A stretch of DNA of 64,000 bases from Sialis fuliginosa (Eukaryota; Arthropoda; Insecta; Megaloptera; Sialidae), in contig OY540821.1 of the NCBI GenBank assembly GCA_961205875.1, positions 4,960,001-5,024,000 on the forward strand, in the 5' to 3' direction. The position numbers and the translations under genes are program-made. Shown in pieces: positions 34,527-47,054 of the stretch; within the stretch, counting starts at the first letter, position 1; each line of letters begins with the position of its first letter. A model generated the notes under the pieces. That model was not told where the DNA came from. It saw only the letters and a list, made by a program, of their open reading frames with translations, and ran no database searches.

Positions 34527-34748
34527 ATTTATAATAATAACTAAATTATGAAATATTTTTTCAATGAAAGATTGTATGAATGTATTAAACAAAGACATAA
34601 GATTGTAGGTAGCTACATATATAAAAAATAAAACTTATATTTTATTATTTATTAATATATGATTAAATATATGTAATTTAATACAAACACATATGTAACA
34701 TAATATGTAAAATACATTTTAATATCATAAGTATTTTATTTTATTTTA

Positions 34749-34792
34749 TCGACCCCAACCCCCCCCCCCCCCCCCCCGTTCCTACGCCACTG
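34749..34792. mobile_element. Right-end fragment of CAGTGGCGTAG hAT MITE
   Basis: A long C run then gttcctacgccactg, as at the right end of the 6234-6613 element. No left end seen. Confidence 0.6.
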
Positions 34793-34842
34793 GGGCTATC
34801 TATAATGTCAATCCAAGGACATCTTGTAAACTGATATTTAAA

Positions 34843-35955
34843 GATAGAGGTTACAAGATCAGTCTGGTATCAGATCAGTTCGTGAACTTCAGACTGATGA
34901 AAAATATTAATATTTAAAAATCCGTCAGTCCAGTTCATCAGTCTCTCAATCAATGCATTAGACAGAGGTTACACGATCAATCTAGCATCAGTTCAGTCCG
35001 TGACCTTGATCGTGAATGGAATGATACCAGACTGATGGGCTGATGGGCTGATGGAGGTATTACACGATCAGTCCAGACTGACATCAGTCTTCTCGAGAAT
35101 GCTGTTAAAACAAGACATATTCTTAGGAAAAACGATGGATTGTTACAAGGAAAAAGCTTGTATTGCAATAATACATTAGCTACGTTTAAAGAAAAAAATG
35201 GACTACAGAAAAAATTGTTTCGAAAAATAATTTATTATCTGATATTGTGTAAATGTATTAATTGAGTAATTATATTGCAAAATTTCACTTGAGGTAATTA
35301 CATCCTATATAAAATTCAATTATAATCTTATTGTCGTAAAATAAAAACAGCAGTTTTGTTCATTTTAATTGAACGTATTGACTGGACATTTTTTTCTGTT
35401 TCTATAAATAAAAGTATTTTATTATCTTTTCATTTGTTTATTTTAACATTATTGATTAAAAAAAAATTATTTACCGAAATTTTATAGATTTTTTTTTAAA
35501 ACCTAAAACGGAATTACGTTCACTATTTTTATAAAATCTTTAATTCCGTGCCATAGGTCGCAATTATGGAAAATTATTATAAATTAGTAATAAAATATTT
35601 TTATTTTTGTGTCATTAAATGAAATTTTAAATAAAAAAAAACTGACTTAATGCCGTAGTTTATTAATCTAGTTGTCAATATTTTAATTAATAATAATTGT
35701 TATGCTCGAAATTTTAATGAAATCTGACATTATGGCATTTTTATTATTTCAATTTTTTCAATAATTAATAGAAAAATGTTCAAATATTCTCATAGCATTT
35801 AATTTATTAATAGTTCGTATTCGTGACCTCATACTGATGAAAAATATCCAAATATCTGTCATTCCATTCCATCAGTCCGTCAATCAATGCATTACACGCT
35901 CGGTCTTGATCAAGGTCACGGACTGAACTGATACCAGACTGATTGTGTAACCTCT
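34843..35955. mobile_element. Long-TIR MITE
   Basis: Inverted ends of about 45 bp: gatagaggttac then agatcagtctggtatcag, and the complement ctgataccagactga...gtaacctctatc. Subterminal repeats of atcagtcc(a)gactga type are frequent at both ends. About 1.1 kb, no transposase. It lies between the two facing halves of the LRR cluster. Confidence 0.85.
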
Positions 35956-36307
35956 ATCAAAGAATTACAAATATTGACAATATATGACTTGTATATTCTC
36001 GAATATGCCATATTCTTTAAAAAAAAACATTTAGACCTATTTTCAGAAAATGTAAATTCTCACATATATGTATGTATAACACAAGAAATAAAAACAATTT
36101 AATTCCACCAACTATAGCAATCTCATTCTTGTCAATAAAGGCCCGTAAACAGCGATAATAAAAATTGACAATAATTTGCCACAAAATATAAAACAACTTC
36201 CCTTAACAAGAATGAGTTAAAAAACATTTATTAGATAAAAACTATTATAATTTAAGTGAATTTAATATGTAGTAAATAAACTTACGTATAGAATGTATAA
36301 AATATTA

Positions 36308-36796
36308 TAAGGTACTGGCACCAGTTATGGCCGCTATAAAAGCAAGGTTTACTGTTTTTGTGATTGACGGGCTTCTTTTTTGTAATTCTCATAAACTCAC
36401 GTTACTTACTAGTAAAACAAATAACTCTTTATTTAATCAATCCGCAAATATAGTTTATTTTTTAAATTATAGCCTTTTATTTTGTTTATGTTTTTCCCCC
36501 AGTAATGGATAAAGTAAAACCAGTAATGAACACGCAGTGATGGAAAAGAATCGTTAAATTTGAAACAATGTAAAGCAGTTGCTATGATAATATGTATAAT
36601 AATTAGTTTAAATGTCCACCATTTTGACACCTATTGGCCGATTGTCATCAAATCACGCTGTAAGACATTTAAATATATATAGATTAATATTCATAAATGA
36701 TAGTAAACAAATGTCAACAAATATTTCTAATTCAGTACATTTAATTAAAAAATAGCCATTACTGGGTACATATTCAAGACTGGTGCCAGTACCTTA
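36308..36796. mobile_element. MITE, GGCACCAGT family, copy 2
   Basis: Ends taaggtactggcaccagt and its complement actggtgccagtacctta. It is inverted relative to the copy at 6806-7292 and matches it throughout. It ends about 60 bp from the stop codon of gene 4. Confidence 0.9.
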
Positions 36797-36856
36797 CTTA
36801 TTAATAAATTCACTGCCTGTGCAAGGTTTTATTGAATAAAGATTATTATTATTATT

Positions 36857-38518
36857 TTAAATCCAAACAATTATCAAATTTGGAAACATGATTTGTATTT
36901 CGGTAATGTTAAATTTGTGTTCTACATCATTTCCTGTCAACTTTAAAACCTCAAGCTCCTCATACCGAATATCACCTGGAATTATATCTATTGAGTTATA
37001 ACTCAAATCCAAACTACGTAAATTTGGAACGAGAAAATCAAACCTTTTAATTAAATTATGTGAAAGATTTAATATTTCTACACTACTTGTATCAAAAACA
37101 TCAGACAATACTGTTATTTGATTATAACTTAAATCTAAACTACTCAAATTTTTAAATTCAGTATCCAACCAGGTGATTTTATTATGAGACAGATTTAACA
37201 CTTCAAGCTTATTTATATTTAAGACATATGGGAGGAATTGTATCAGATTATAACTTAAATCTAAATTAACTACATCAAATTTTATAAAATCAATATTGTG
37301 AATTATATTATGAGATAAATCTAACATTTCCAAATTAGGCATGCTCTCATTTTTTATATGTAAAATAGATATTTTATTATTACTTAAATTCAATACTTCT
37401 AATTTAGGCAAAGAAACATTTGTTGAAAATGCCTCTATTTGATTGTGACTTAAATCGAAAACACGTACATTGTTAATTTCAGAATTAAACAAAGAAATGT
37501 TATTATAGGATAGATCAAATATTTCTAGTTGAGGCATTTCAACAACACTAGGTAAATGCAATAAAGTATTATTTCTTACAATGAAATTACGCAAGAAACT
37601 ATACTCAAGTAAGCTGTTAAAATAATTGATACCATTATTAGATAGATCTAATATTTCTATTTTTGGTATAAAACTCCTATTTGGAAATGAAGATATTATG
37701 TTATTACTCAAATTTAAAAAGCGTATATTGCTAGATATAATTTCATAACTAGTCATTGAATTATGTGATATATCGAGTTCCTCTACCTTAGTCATATTAA
37801 AAATATTTGGTTTAACAGAAGATATATTATTATTACTTAAGTTTAAAGATAGCACATTTTCAATTCTAAAATCAAGAATTGTTAATGCATTATTTGATAA
37901 ATCAAGTATTTCTAAGTCTGTTATATTACTAAAACCATTTTTATGAATTGAAGTTAATTTGTTAGATTTTAAACTCATTGTTTTTATTAGGTTAAATCCG
38001 GTTAATACGTATTCAGGTATAAATTGAATTGAATTATCAGATAAGTCCAAGTGTTCTACATTACTTAAAGTATTTGAGACACTTTTTATTATGTCAATAC
38101 CTGCATTTTTTAGAATTACTGTTTTTAGTTTTGGTAGTTGAGTAAATGAATCAAGATCAATACGTATTGATGCGTTATTGTTTTCAAATGAAATTTTCTC
38201 AATTTCTTCACATTTCTTAAAAGTATTTACATTTATTTTTGTAAAACTAGAAGATATAGAAATAAATTCTTTTATGCTTCTAGTTAAATTGTTGCTGAAT
38301 AGAAATTCTTGAGAAAGATCAATTGGGTCTTGGTTTCTTAACAGAACCATTGACTCCAGTGGTTGTTCGGCTTCAGATACTGTCTCGAGGTATTGGGAAG
38401 TAGTAAAGTCGTCACATATTAAATTATTTTTAGCAACATATCCACATGAAGCGTTGCAAAGTTTTGCCCAGTTGAGAGAAATCAGAGTGAAAAGAAGAAA
38501 GTATATTAATTTCTTCAT
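36857..38518 (-). CDS. Secreted leucine-rich-repeat protein, LRR gene 4
   Basis: 553 residues. Signal peptide MKKLIYFLLFTLISLNWAKL, then SCGY...LICDDF and SQYLETVSEAEQPLESM. About 18 LRRs; the N-terminal region is closest to genes 2 and 3, the middle is its own, and the last about 110 residues (LDLSYNQIT...IIPGDIRYEELEVLKLTGND) match genes 2 and 5. One repeat (FIVRNNTLLHLP) departs from the LDLS pattern. No cap or anchor. The acceptor ttttag (38521-38520) is one base before the ATG. AATAAA at 36833-36828 lies about 25 bp after the stop. Confidence 0.95.
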   Translation of the reverse strand: MKKLIYFLLFTLISLNWAKLCNASCGYVAKNNLICDDFTTSQYLETVSEAEQPLESMVLLRNQDPIDLSQEFLFSNNLTRSIKEFISISSSFTKINVNTFKKCEEIEKISFENNNASIRIDLDSFTQLPKLKTVILKNAGIDIIKSVSNTLSNVEHLDLSDNSIQFIPEYVLTGFNLIKTMSLKSNKLTSIHKNGFSNITDLEILDLSNNALTILDFRIENVLSLNLSNNNISSVKPNIFNMTKVEELDISHNSMTSYEIISSNIRFLNLSNNIISSFPNRSFIPKIEILDLSNNGINYFNSLLEYSFLRNFIVRNNTLLHLPSVVEMPQLEIFDLSYNNISLFNSEINNVRVFDLSHNQIEAFSTNVSLPKLEVLNLSNNKISILHIKNESMPNLEMLDLSHNIIHNIDFIKFDVVNLDLSYNLIQFLPYVLNINKLEVLNLSHNKITWLDTEFKNLSSLDLSYNQITVLSDVFDTSSVEILNLSHNLIKRFDFLVPNLRSLDLSYNSIDIIPGDIRYEELEVLKLTGNDVEHKFNITEIQIMFPNLIIVWI

Positions 38519-38720
38519 TCTAAAATGAAAAATTGATTTATATGTTAATAATAAGGGGTTGTCTGTTAGTTACATAATATTATACAACGATATGTATTGC
38601 CTAATTATAGTTTTGCATAGTTCATTTTATACAGTTATTAAAAAATTTGATGATTAAAAAAAATTACAAAAAATCGAAAATTCAAAAATAAAAAAATATA
38701 TTTTTTAGCTGGGCTAGAAA

Positions 38721-40143
38721 TACCGGGTGTTCCAGACCACCCGTCCACTATGTTTTACGCCCAAACTATTGAAGATAGAGTTTTATGATACAAAATTTAC
38801 TATATATATCGACTCTAAAGAATTTCAGGAAAATATTTTCAACAGCAAAATCAAATGGAACGGTATATCAAAAAGTAGATAATTTTAAAGATCATAAAAA
38901 AGTAAGAAACTTTTGTAGAAAAATTTTTTTTATACATTCAATTGTTTAGAAAATATGGCGACTTGATCCAAAATTTTAGGGTTTTACTAAAATTGCTCTA
39001 GTTTCGTTAAATATTAATGAAATTTTATTTTTAAAATTTGTTTTGAAAGTAGAAATAACGAACTTTCTAATGATGTATGATTATTTGAGATTTGGATAAT
39101 TTAAAGTGTCATACGCGACATATCAAAAATTCAAAACTTCAATTAGGGATAATTCAAAAATTTTAAATGGAATGGTATATCAATTAGTACTTTATCTTAA
39201 AAAATATAATTAAATTAACAACTTTTGTTAAGAAAATTATAAATTTTATTAAAAAAAAAAAATTATAATTTTACTTTTATTATGATCTTTAAAATTATCT
39301 ACTTTTTGATATACCGTTCTATTTGATTTTACTGAGAAACGGGTATGTACCCCTCAAACTACCCCCCAAAGAGGAGTTTTAGGGGGTTGAAAATATTTTC
39401 CTGAAATTCTTTAGGGTCGATATACGATATACGTTCACGATGAAAGGAACAAATTCGTTTAAAATTCAGGTAATTATTTTGTGGAAAAACGCTCGGACCC
39501 GTCGATTAGTATTTTTAGTTGCGGATGAGAAAATTGTATGGAAAAATTGACATTTTGAAATACACACAAGTCAAATAAAATGTTTAAATTGAATAAAAAC
39601 ACTTTGAACATTTTTTTTTTTTAAAAGCCAACAAAAATAACCTGGTATTTCAAAAAAAAAAAAAATAAATAAAAAAAAGAAAAAAAAAAAAAAAAGAAGA
39701 AAAAAAAGTTCAAGGTGTTTTTGTTCAATTTAAACATTTTATTTGACTTGTGTGTATTTCAAAATGTCAATTTTCAAACGTCATTATTCCGAAAACCACT
39801 GATTTTAGAGATATGTTATGCTGTACAAAAAGTGTTCAAAATTTATCGCACAATTCAAAAATGGTATAATATATAGGGTGTTCCATTTAAGAAAATCAAT
39901 GAAGACTGCATATGTTTTTCCTGAGACACCCTGTATACAATTTTCTTATGTCAAAAAATCCGCAACTAAAAATACTAATCGACGGGTCCTAGCGTTTTTC
40001 CACAAAATAATTACCTGAATTTTAAACGAATTTGTTCCTTTCATCGTGAACGCACTGTATATAGTAAATTTTTTATCATAAAACTCTATCTTCAATAGTT
40101 TGGGCGTAAAATATAGTGGACGGGGGGTCTGGAACACCCGGTA
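38721..40143. mobile_element. Foldback element in the 5' intron of LRR gene 4
   Basis: Ends taccgggtgttccagacc and its complement ggtctggaacacccggta, with arms repeating cgcccaaactattgaagata. A second inverted pair is nested inside (39432-40052: cgttcacgatgaaagg / cctttcatcgtgaacg). It holds A/T simple sequence at 39600-39710. A related smaller element is at 59254-59802. Confidence 0.88.
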
Positions 40144-40218
40144 TAATAAAACATTATCAGTCATGGATTACTATGAGGACGTGGAAAAAATTGGTAATAT
40201 AGTTTAAAAATTACTTAC

Positions 40219-40357
40219 TTTAATTATGCGGAAAAAAACCGTTTTATGTATGTATAATTATATATTATTATATTATTACAAATATATGTAGGTATATAGT
40301 ATAAAATCACTGTTATAAAGACAATTAAAATTCATGTATGATACAGCTCTTTATATA
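40219..40357 (-). promoter_or_regulatory. TATA promoter and first exon of LRR gene 4
   Basis: On the minus strand TATATAAAGAG occupies 40357-40350; the start is expected near 40320. The exon ends before GTAAGTAA at 40218, and the intron is 38520-40218 (about 1.7 kb, mostly the foldback element). The start-site block of genes 1 and 3 is not obvious here, so this call is weaker. Confidence 0.5.
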
Positions 40358-40837
40358 TGTTTCAATATAATAATATGTATCTATTATATCTGAAATAATT
40401 AAGCACAATTATAAGAACATGAAAATCATTTTATCCAATTATATTAATTTTTATTTAAATTATTGATAGTAAAAATATCTGATTCAATCAAACAATCTAT
40501 CTGTTGCAATTGTTTAAAAGTAATTAATAAATGAATTAAATTTTATGATCGATATCTTTTTAGAACAATACCAAAGATTTTAGGTCATGATATACTTTTG
40601 AGAAGTTTAAACAACTAATTCCATTAAAAAAATTTATACTTTGAAACCGATGGTTTTAAACTTAAAAAAATCATAACATGATAACTGACATTTTGATGTT
40701 AATAAACACTTATTCCGAGTTAGTTTTGCTTGTTCTTTCATTTGGTCTATTCATGGTGTCTGCATTTATTAAAGAAAAATCGTTACAGTTATCATGTTAT
40801 GACCTAAAACCTTCGAGTGTACTTATCTACTGGTCCA

Positions 40838-41123
40838 CGAAGCTTTGTGATCGTTTTAGAATGAGACAAAAAAATGTTCTCCGATTTCAAAATTTTAAAT
40901 TTATCTTCTCGTTTCACGTCAAGACAAACAATTTTCGTTCCGTGTCCGTCCGTCTGTCCCCTGAATTCATGTCACACGCATAACTCATGAACCACTGAAC
41001 CGATATTATTGAAACTTGGTCGGATGGTTGGGTCTGGCGTTTCAAAATCATCAAAATCGTGTGTAAGGGGGAGGGGTGACATCCCAAAATATTAATTTTT
41101 TCAAGATATCTCAAGAACGACAC
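40838..41123 (+). mobile_element. TGCTTCCTCG family, copy 5 (5' part)
   Basis: Runs from acgaagctttgtgatcgttt to ctcaagaacgacac; both ends of the consensus are missing. Confidence 0.8.
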
Positions 41124-41984
41124 AGGAGGTGGGGGAAACTTTGATATCTTAAATGGAAACCCTCATTTTTTATTGCAGATTCGGATTTTGTGTCAAAAAA
41201 TACGTAACTTTTGTCTGAAATATTATTTTGTATTCGGGGCAAATGTACGTACGAGATACATAAATGTGTTGGGCTCGTATTCTCGAGTTCACTCGACTTT
41301 TCTTTCGTTCGACTCACTAGTAAGTAACTAAGTTATTCCCTAAAATTTCAAACGCAACGAAAATAGCGTGTTTTTTAATCTCGATTCGACTTTTCGTTCG
41401 TAAAATATCGAATGAAAATATTATTTGTTTGTTTATGTTTTAATATATGTATATATAATTTTTTTTTCAAAATGGAGGTTGTAGGGAATTTTATAACGAA
41501 CAACTTTTATTTGAAACTTTTTTTTGTATAATACTTATTTAGACCTGTATTTAACAAAAATAAGAAAATCCGAAGAATTTTGTAACTGAACCATGGGGAC
41601 CATTGAACTATTCTCTATGTCTATGATTGAAGCAAAATTTTTTGTGCAGTTATAAATAAAATAAATTAATTAATTAAACAATGACTGCTTTAAAAAATAA
41701 CATTATAAATATCTTTATTTATTTAAGATCTGGTTCTATGTTGTTAAGTGTTTTGCAGAAATTTTTTATCTGAGATAAGGCCTGCTTTTTTATCAGGTTT
41801 TTATAAAGTTATGTAATATAAGTAGGTAGATTATTGATATTGATATATTTTATCGTGAAAGATGGAACAAATTTTGTAACTAACGAGTCAAAATATATTT
41901 AAGGAAGGGTATTATATTGCTCATAGCAACTTGTAGATGTGTCATTTGTTGTTCTTTAATTTGACAAAAATGAATATATGCATT
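41124..41984. other. Non-coding stretch
   Basis: No gene. Non-ATG open frames overlap the preceding repeat. AT-rich. Confidence 0.5.
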
Positions 41985-44440
41985 TAGGGTGTTTTTTTAT
42001 TTTTATTTTTTCGGTTCCGCAGGCCTTTGTTTTAGCTTTGTCCCAAAATTTCAGACTCGTAGATCAAACCTTTCGACGGCGCAAACCGAGTCTTTTTCCC
42101 ATATGATTAACATGTGAAAAATAACTTTTTTACTTACGCGTGAATATCTCGTTGAAAAATTTTTTTTTTGAAAATTTCTCAAGGGAATATTTTGTAGAGA
42201 AATAAGTGCTCAATTCATAAATCTAATAAATTTTAAGAAATGTTGTTTAAAAATTATCATAAAAATTGGTTTTTACTTTTTATGATAATGTTTAAACGAA
42301 CATATCTTTAAAAATATTCGATCTATGTATGAACTGAGCACTTGTGATCTTTTTTGTAAGAAATTTAATTTTCTATGATATGCTGCTGTAATAGTACGTC
42401 TGGTACGTAAAAAAACCCTGCACTTTTTGATTGGGGTATGACACTTTCTGTGCCCATAGATAAGGCTAAAAGAATAATTTTCAGATAGGGAGCCACTTTA
42501 AAATCCATGTAGAACACCATTATATCGGCTATTAAAGATGGCCCCCACCGTTTTTATTAAATTGGCTGTATTTCAGCTCCTAGTCATCTGATTTCAATTT
42601 TATTTTATTTGTTTTAAAGTTCTTAATGAGAAGATTATTTTTTGTCATTATACATTTTTCTCTAAATCTTAAGGGTTCCCCACAATTTTTGAAAATCTGA
42701 AAATTTTACTTTTCTTACGAACTTAATTTATATATAACTTTTTTATTGTGACCAATATCATTTTTTTACTTCATATAAAAAAGAAAGACATTTTATTCTG
42801 CTTTCCATTGATAACAAGATAATACTGATTAAATTAACAACTTCTTTGGAAAAAGTGTGTTAAACTAAGAAAAATAGACTATTTTTGGATTATTCCATGT
42901 CAAGTTTACCTTTTATCATATGAAATTTTATGTTGGGATCAATTTTCTCATATGGCATAGTTAAAAAATTGAAAAATCTGTCATGGATGTCACTGAACTT
43001 TCTTATACAATAAAAAAATGTACGTAATCTACTAATATAAAACAAATAATTTTGGCTTACTGATGACAGATATAAAAAAATTAATAGAACATAAACTATA
43101 GATAATAACGTTCTCTACATTTTTTGTTATGAACATTTCATTCTGTCATGAACTTGTTCAAATAAAATGGAAAAAAATTAAAAATATAATTAAAAAGATT
43201 TTTTTTTTTAATTGGTCAGAGATACAAAAAAATTAATGGAACATAAACTATAGAAAATAACATACTCTACAACTTTTATTTCAATGATTTATTTCTGCTT
43301 TAAACCATTTCAAATATAATTGAAAAAAACGATTATAACCTCAAAAAATTTTTGGGAGAAATTGAACATAACATAAATTATAAATAATAATATTCTAAAC
43401 AAATTTTTCTTTAAACATTTTCTTCCAACACGTACCGTTTCAGAAATAATTCGAATAATTATAAAAATTACAGTAAACATCCGTTTCCGGTTTTAAAAAA
43501 ATCAGGTTTTCTTTCTTAAAATAAATTAATCCTAAATATAAAATTTTACCCCTCTATGTACTGTCATTTTTGAGTTACAACGTTTACAGACAAACAGATA
43601 CACACACAGACAGACAGACAGACATGGTGATAAAAATAGTCAGAATTGATTCAGGGAAGGTATAAATGGACATTTCCATCAAAATCTCGAATCCGAGAAA
43701 CCAATACAGGTAAACTTGACATGGAATGATCCAAAAATAATCTATTTTTCTTAGTTTACCACGCTATTTCCAAAGAAGTTGTTAATTAAAACAGTATTAT
43801 CTTGTTATTAATGGAACGCAGAAAAAAATGTCTTTCTTTTTTATATGAGGTAAAAAAATGATATTGGGCACAATAAAAAAGTTATATAACAATTAAGTTT
43901 GTAAGAAAAGTGAAATCTTCATATTTCGGAAAATTGTGGGGAACCCTTAAGATTTAGAGAAAAATGAATAATGATAAAAACTATTTTTTTTAATAAGAAC
44001 TTTAAAATAAACAAAAGAAAATTGAAATCAGATGATTAGGAGCTGAGATATAGCCAATTTAATAAAAACCGAGAGGGCCATCTTTAATAGCCGATATAAT
44101 GGTGTTCTACACGGATTTTAAAGTGGCTCTCTATCTGAAAATGTTTCTTTTGACCTTATATATGACCACAGAAAGTGGCATACCCCAATCAAAAAGTGCA
44201 GCGTTTTGGCTTTATTTGCCACGAACCAGACGTACCTACTATAAGAAATTAAAATAAATAAATTTTTCAACGAGATATTCACGCATAAGTAAAAAAGTAA
44301 TTTTTCCCATGTTAATCAAATGGGAAAAGAATCGGTTTGCGCCGTCCACAGGTTTGATCTATGAGTTTGAAATTTGGGACAGTTAACTTTTGATCCAAAG
44401 CTAAACCATAGGCCTGCGGGACCGAAAAAAAACCCCCTAA
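41985..44440. mobile_element. Outer foldback element (family of 15549-16120)
   Basis: Left arm tagggtgtttttttattttt, tcggttccgcaggcc to about 42380; right arm from about 44245 to ggcctgcgggaccgaaaa, cccccta. Interrupted by a second foldback element. Confidence 0.85.
42391..44241. mobile_element. Inner foldback element, about 1.85 kb
   Basis: Ends atagtacgtctggtacgt and ccagacgtacctacta. Arms of about 530 bp pair (for example gtcaagtttacc / ggtaaacttgacatgg), with an 800-bp spacer holding repeated aaaaaattaatagaacataa blocks and a CAGA run at 43600. No coding sequence. Confidence 0.85.
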
Positions 44441-44791
44441 TATGCATGTTTCATGACCTTAAAGTTACACCAGCATCTATTGTATTATAGTTTAATTCAA
44501 TTTTTTTTACAACCGGAAATAAATTTAGTTGCCGTTTTCCGGATAATTAGGTGTAACTCAGCTTTCAAAAAGGTTACAATAATAATAATTTGAGATTTTT
44601 TTACTTTTCACAAATTAAAATTTTCATATTTCTTATATTAACATGCATACATTGTACAGTGGTTAGATAAAAAGGGTTCTTATCAAAAATTTTTAAATAA
44701 AACATTGCCTTCCTTTAGATATTATGCCCAGAAGAAGGGGGGGGGCTTGATATGGGCGAAACATTGGTGGGGCGGGGCAGGGGGTTCTAAC

Positions 44792-46238
44792 TAGTGTCCA
44801 ACCGAAGGTCAGTTTTTGGCCGAAGCCTAAGGATTTTTTTCGTCTTTTATTTTTGAAATTTTTCACAGATGAAAAAAAAATCAAAGTGTAATTAATGGAA
44901 TGACCTTTTTTTAACTCTTCATTAAGAATTAAATATGTAAACGTTTTGTTATTATTAAAATTGAAAAAAATCGAACAAATATTTTGCCCCCCTGCCCATA
45001 GGTAATATCCTCGAAAGCAAAGATTTAAAAAAAATGGGAATATGAATTTTCAGAATTTTTTTTTATGTGATGTTTGGTTTATTTGAACTCATTGGTTTTA
45101 GAAAATTACAGAACGTATCTCTGACACTATTAATCCATTGTACAAGGCCAAAATAAAAATAAAAATTCTATCTATCTATTTCTTATTTTATAATGTAAGC
45201 TATGTTTTATGTGCGATTTTGCTTCCTCGCAATATCGAAGATACGAGAAGCTATGTGATCGTTTCAGATTGAGACAAAAAAAAAGTTCTCCAATTTCAAA
45301 ATTTTAAATTTATTTATCCGTTTCACGTCAAGACAAACACTTTTCGTTCCGTGTCTGTCTGTCTGTCCGTGTGTCCGTGTGTCCATGTGTCCGTGTGTCC
45401 GTCCGTCCGTCTGTCCCCTGAATCCTTGTCACACGCATAACTCATGAACCACTGAACCGATATTATTGAAACTTGGTCGGATGGTTGAGTTTGGTTTTAG
45501 GACGGTCCCATTTCAAAATCATCAAAATCGTGTGTAAGGGGGAGGGGTGACACCCCAAAATATTTATTTTTTCAAGATATCTCAAGAATGACACATGTTA
45601 CGAGAAAATTTTATAGAATATTTTTTGTAGAGAATTAAATTTCCTATAATATGGGTCTACTACGTTTGTTGTAAAATATTCTCTTACAAAGATTTATCTA
45701 AATTAATTTTAAAAATTCGTGTTTTGTTTTTCTAAATTGATATTTGATTGGATATATTAAGTGTCATTTTGACGTTTTAAATGTCACTTTGGCGTTTTAA
45801 ATGTCACTTAGACGTTTTAAATGTCATTTTGACATTTGCATAAATTTAGATTTAGATTGAAATTGTCAAAAAATTAAAATATATGAAAAAATATTCAGGT
45901 GCGTTTTAAGAAAAAATTCGAATTTCGATTTTTTAGTAAAATTTGTATAAAAATTAAACGGTTAACCAATGCCAGGCAATTTATCTGAACACTATCGGTT
46001 TTAGTGAATTTAGCACGAGGAAGCACTGTGCATTTACTTGGCAGATGTTTTTTATATGCGGTTTTCTGTGGAACGTATCTACTGCATAAAATAATCCTTT
46101 ACTGTACAATATTAAACTATATAGTTCACCTTCGGCTTCGGCAAAACATTCGGCCTAATTTCAGCCGAAACCGATTATTCTGCCGAAGATTAAATTTTGG
46201 CCGAAGGTGGCCGAAACCGAATGTTCGGTCGGACACTA
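44792..46238. mobile_element. hAT-like element with perfect 8-bp target duplication
   Basis: Ends TAGTGTCCAACCGAAGG and the complement ttcggtcggacacta, with subterminal ttggccgaag repeats. Flanked by GTTCTAAC (44784-44791, 46239-46246). A TGCTTCCTCG copy is nested inside. A relic of its interior is at about 10180-10380. Confidence 0.92.
45220..46048 (+). mobile_element. TGCTTCCTCG family, copy 6 (full, nested)
   Basis: Complete from tgcttcctcgc to ggcagatgt. It has an expanded GTGTCC microsatellite (45350-45415) and a short tandem gacgttttaaatgtcat run near 45770-45840. Confidence 0.92.
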
Positions 46239-46246
46239 GTTCTAAC

Positions 46247-46910
46247 ATTACATACAATAATATATTATCATTTTGTAAGTTTATAAGCTATTATAGACCT
46301 ACCTCCTTTTTGGGGAGAGCTGGGACCCATCCGGCATGAATAAAAACTTCTGCCATGAGTATATATCTATTTTATAGTCCATAACAAAGGCATACACCGC
46401 GCGGTATTTTAGATTTTAGAGCATTTTCAAAATTTTGACCCAATTCTGGCCATTTGTAGGCCTTAAAGCACCGAAGTTCTCACATAAAAAATTCTGCCGT
46501 ATATCCAAAACATATTTAATTGGGGTCTACTTTAAGTAACCGTCACATCCAAACGGTTACACGAAATTTGTTTACGAATTTTTTGGGGGTCCTATCTACA
46601 GCTGCTGAATCGGACCCATCGTCTGATCTTTGTCTGAGTGGTTACTTCAAAGTAACCACAACGGCAGACGGTTGTAAAACCTACATCGATTATACAGCTC
46701 GCTCCCCCACTATAAGGTGTATGCAAAAATTTAGCCTGTTAAAATTTTTTTCATTGTCAGATGTCTATTTTTCCTGGATTATGTGGGGGGAGCGGGAAAT
46801 ATACTTTTAGAAAGGTTGTCAGGTCACAAGTGTATATGTTTCGGGAGATTCAACTGTACAGACATTTTAAAATAGGAAATAAAAACGAAATTAAAACGAG
46901 TTTTAATTAT
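46247..46910. other. Non-coding stretch downstream of LRR gene 5
   Basis: Open frames here use TTG starts and have no domain. A degenerate inverted pair (acaaaggcatacaccg, 46386; ataaggtgtatgcaaa, 46711) may mark a repeat of about 350 bp. Confidence 0.4.
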
Positions 46911-47054
46911 AAGTATTTTATTTATTATTATTATAATAATTAATTAGGTCATATAATCGAAGATATATGTATATAAAAAATGGTACATTAACTCTATATA
47001 AGACGATACATTAGTGCAAAGCAGTGTCCAAATATTCATAAAATTAAATACACT

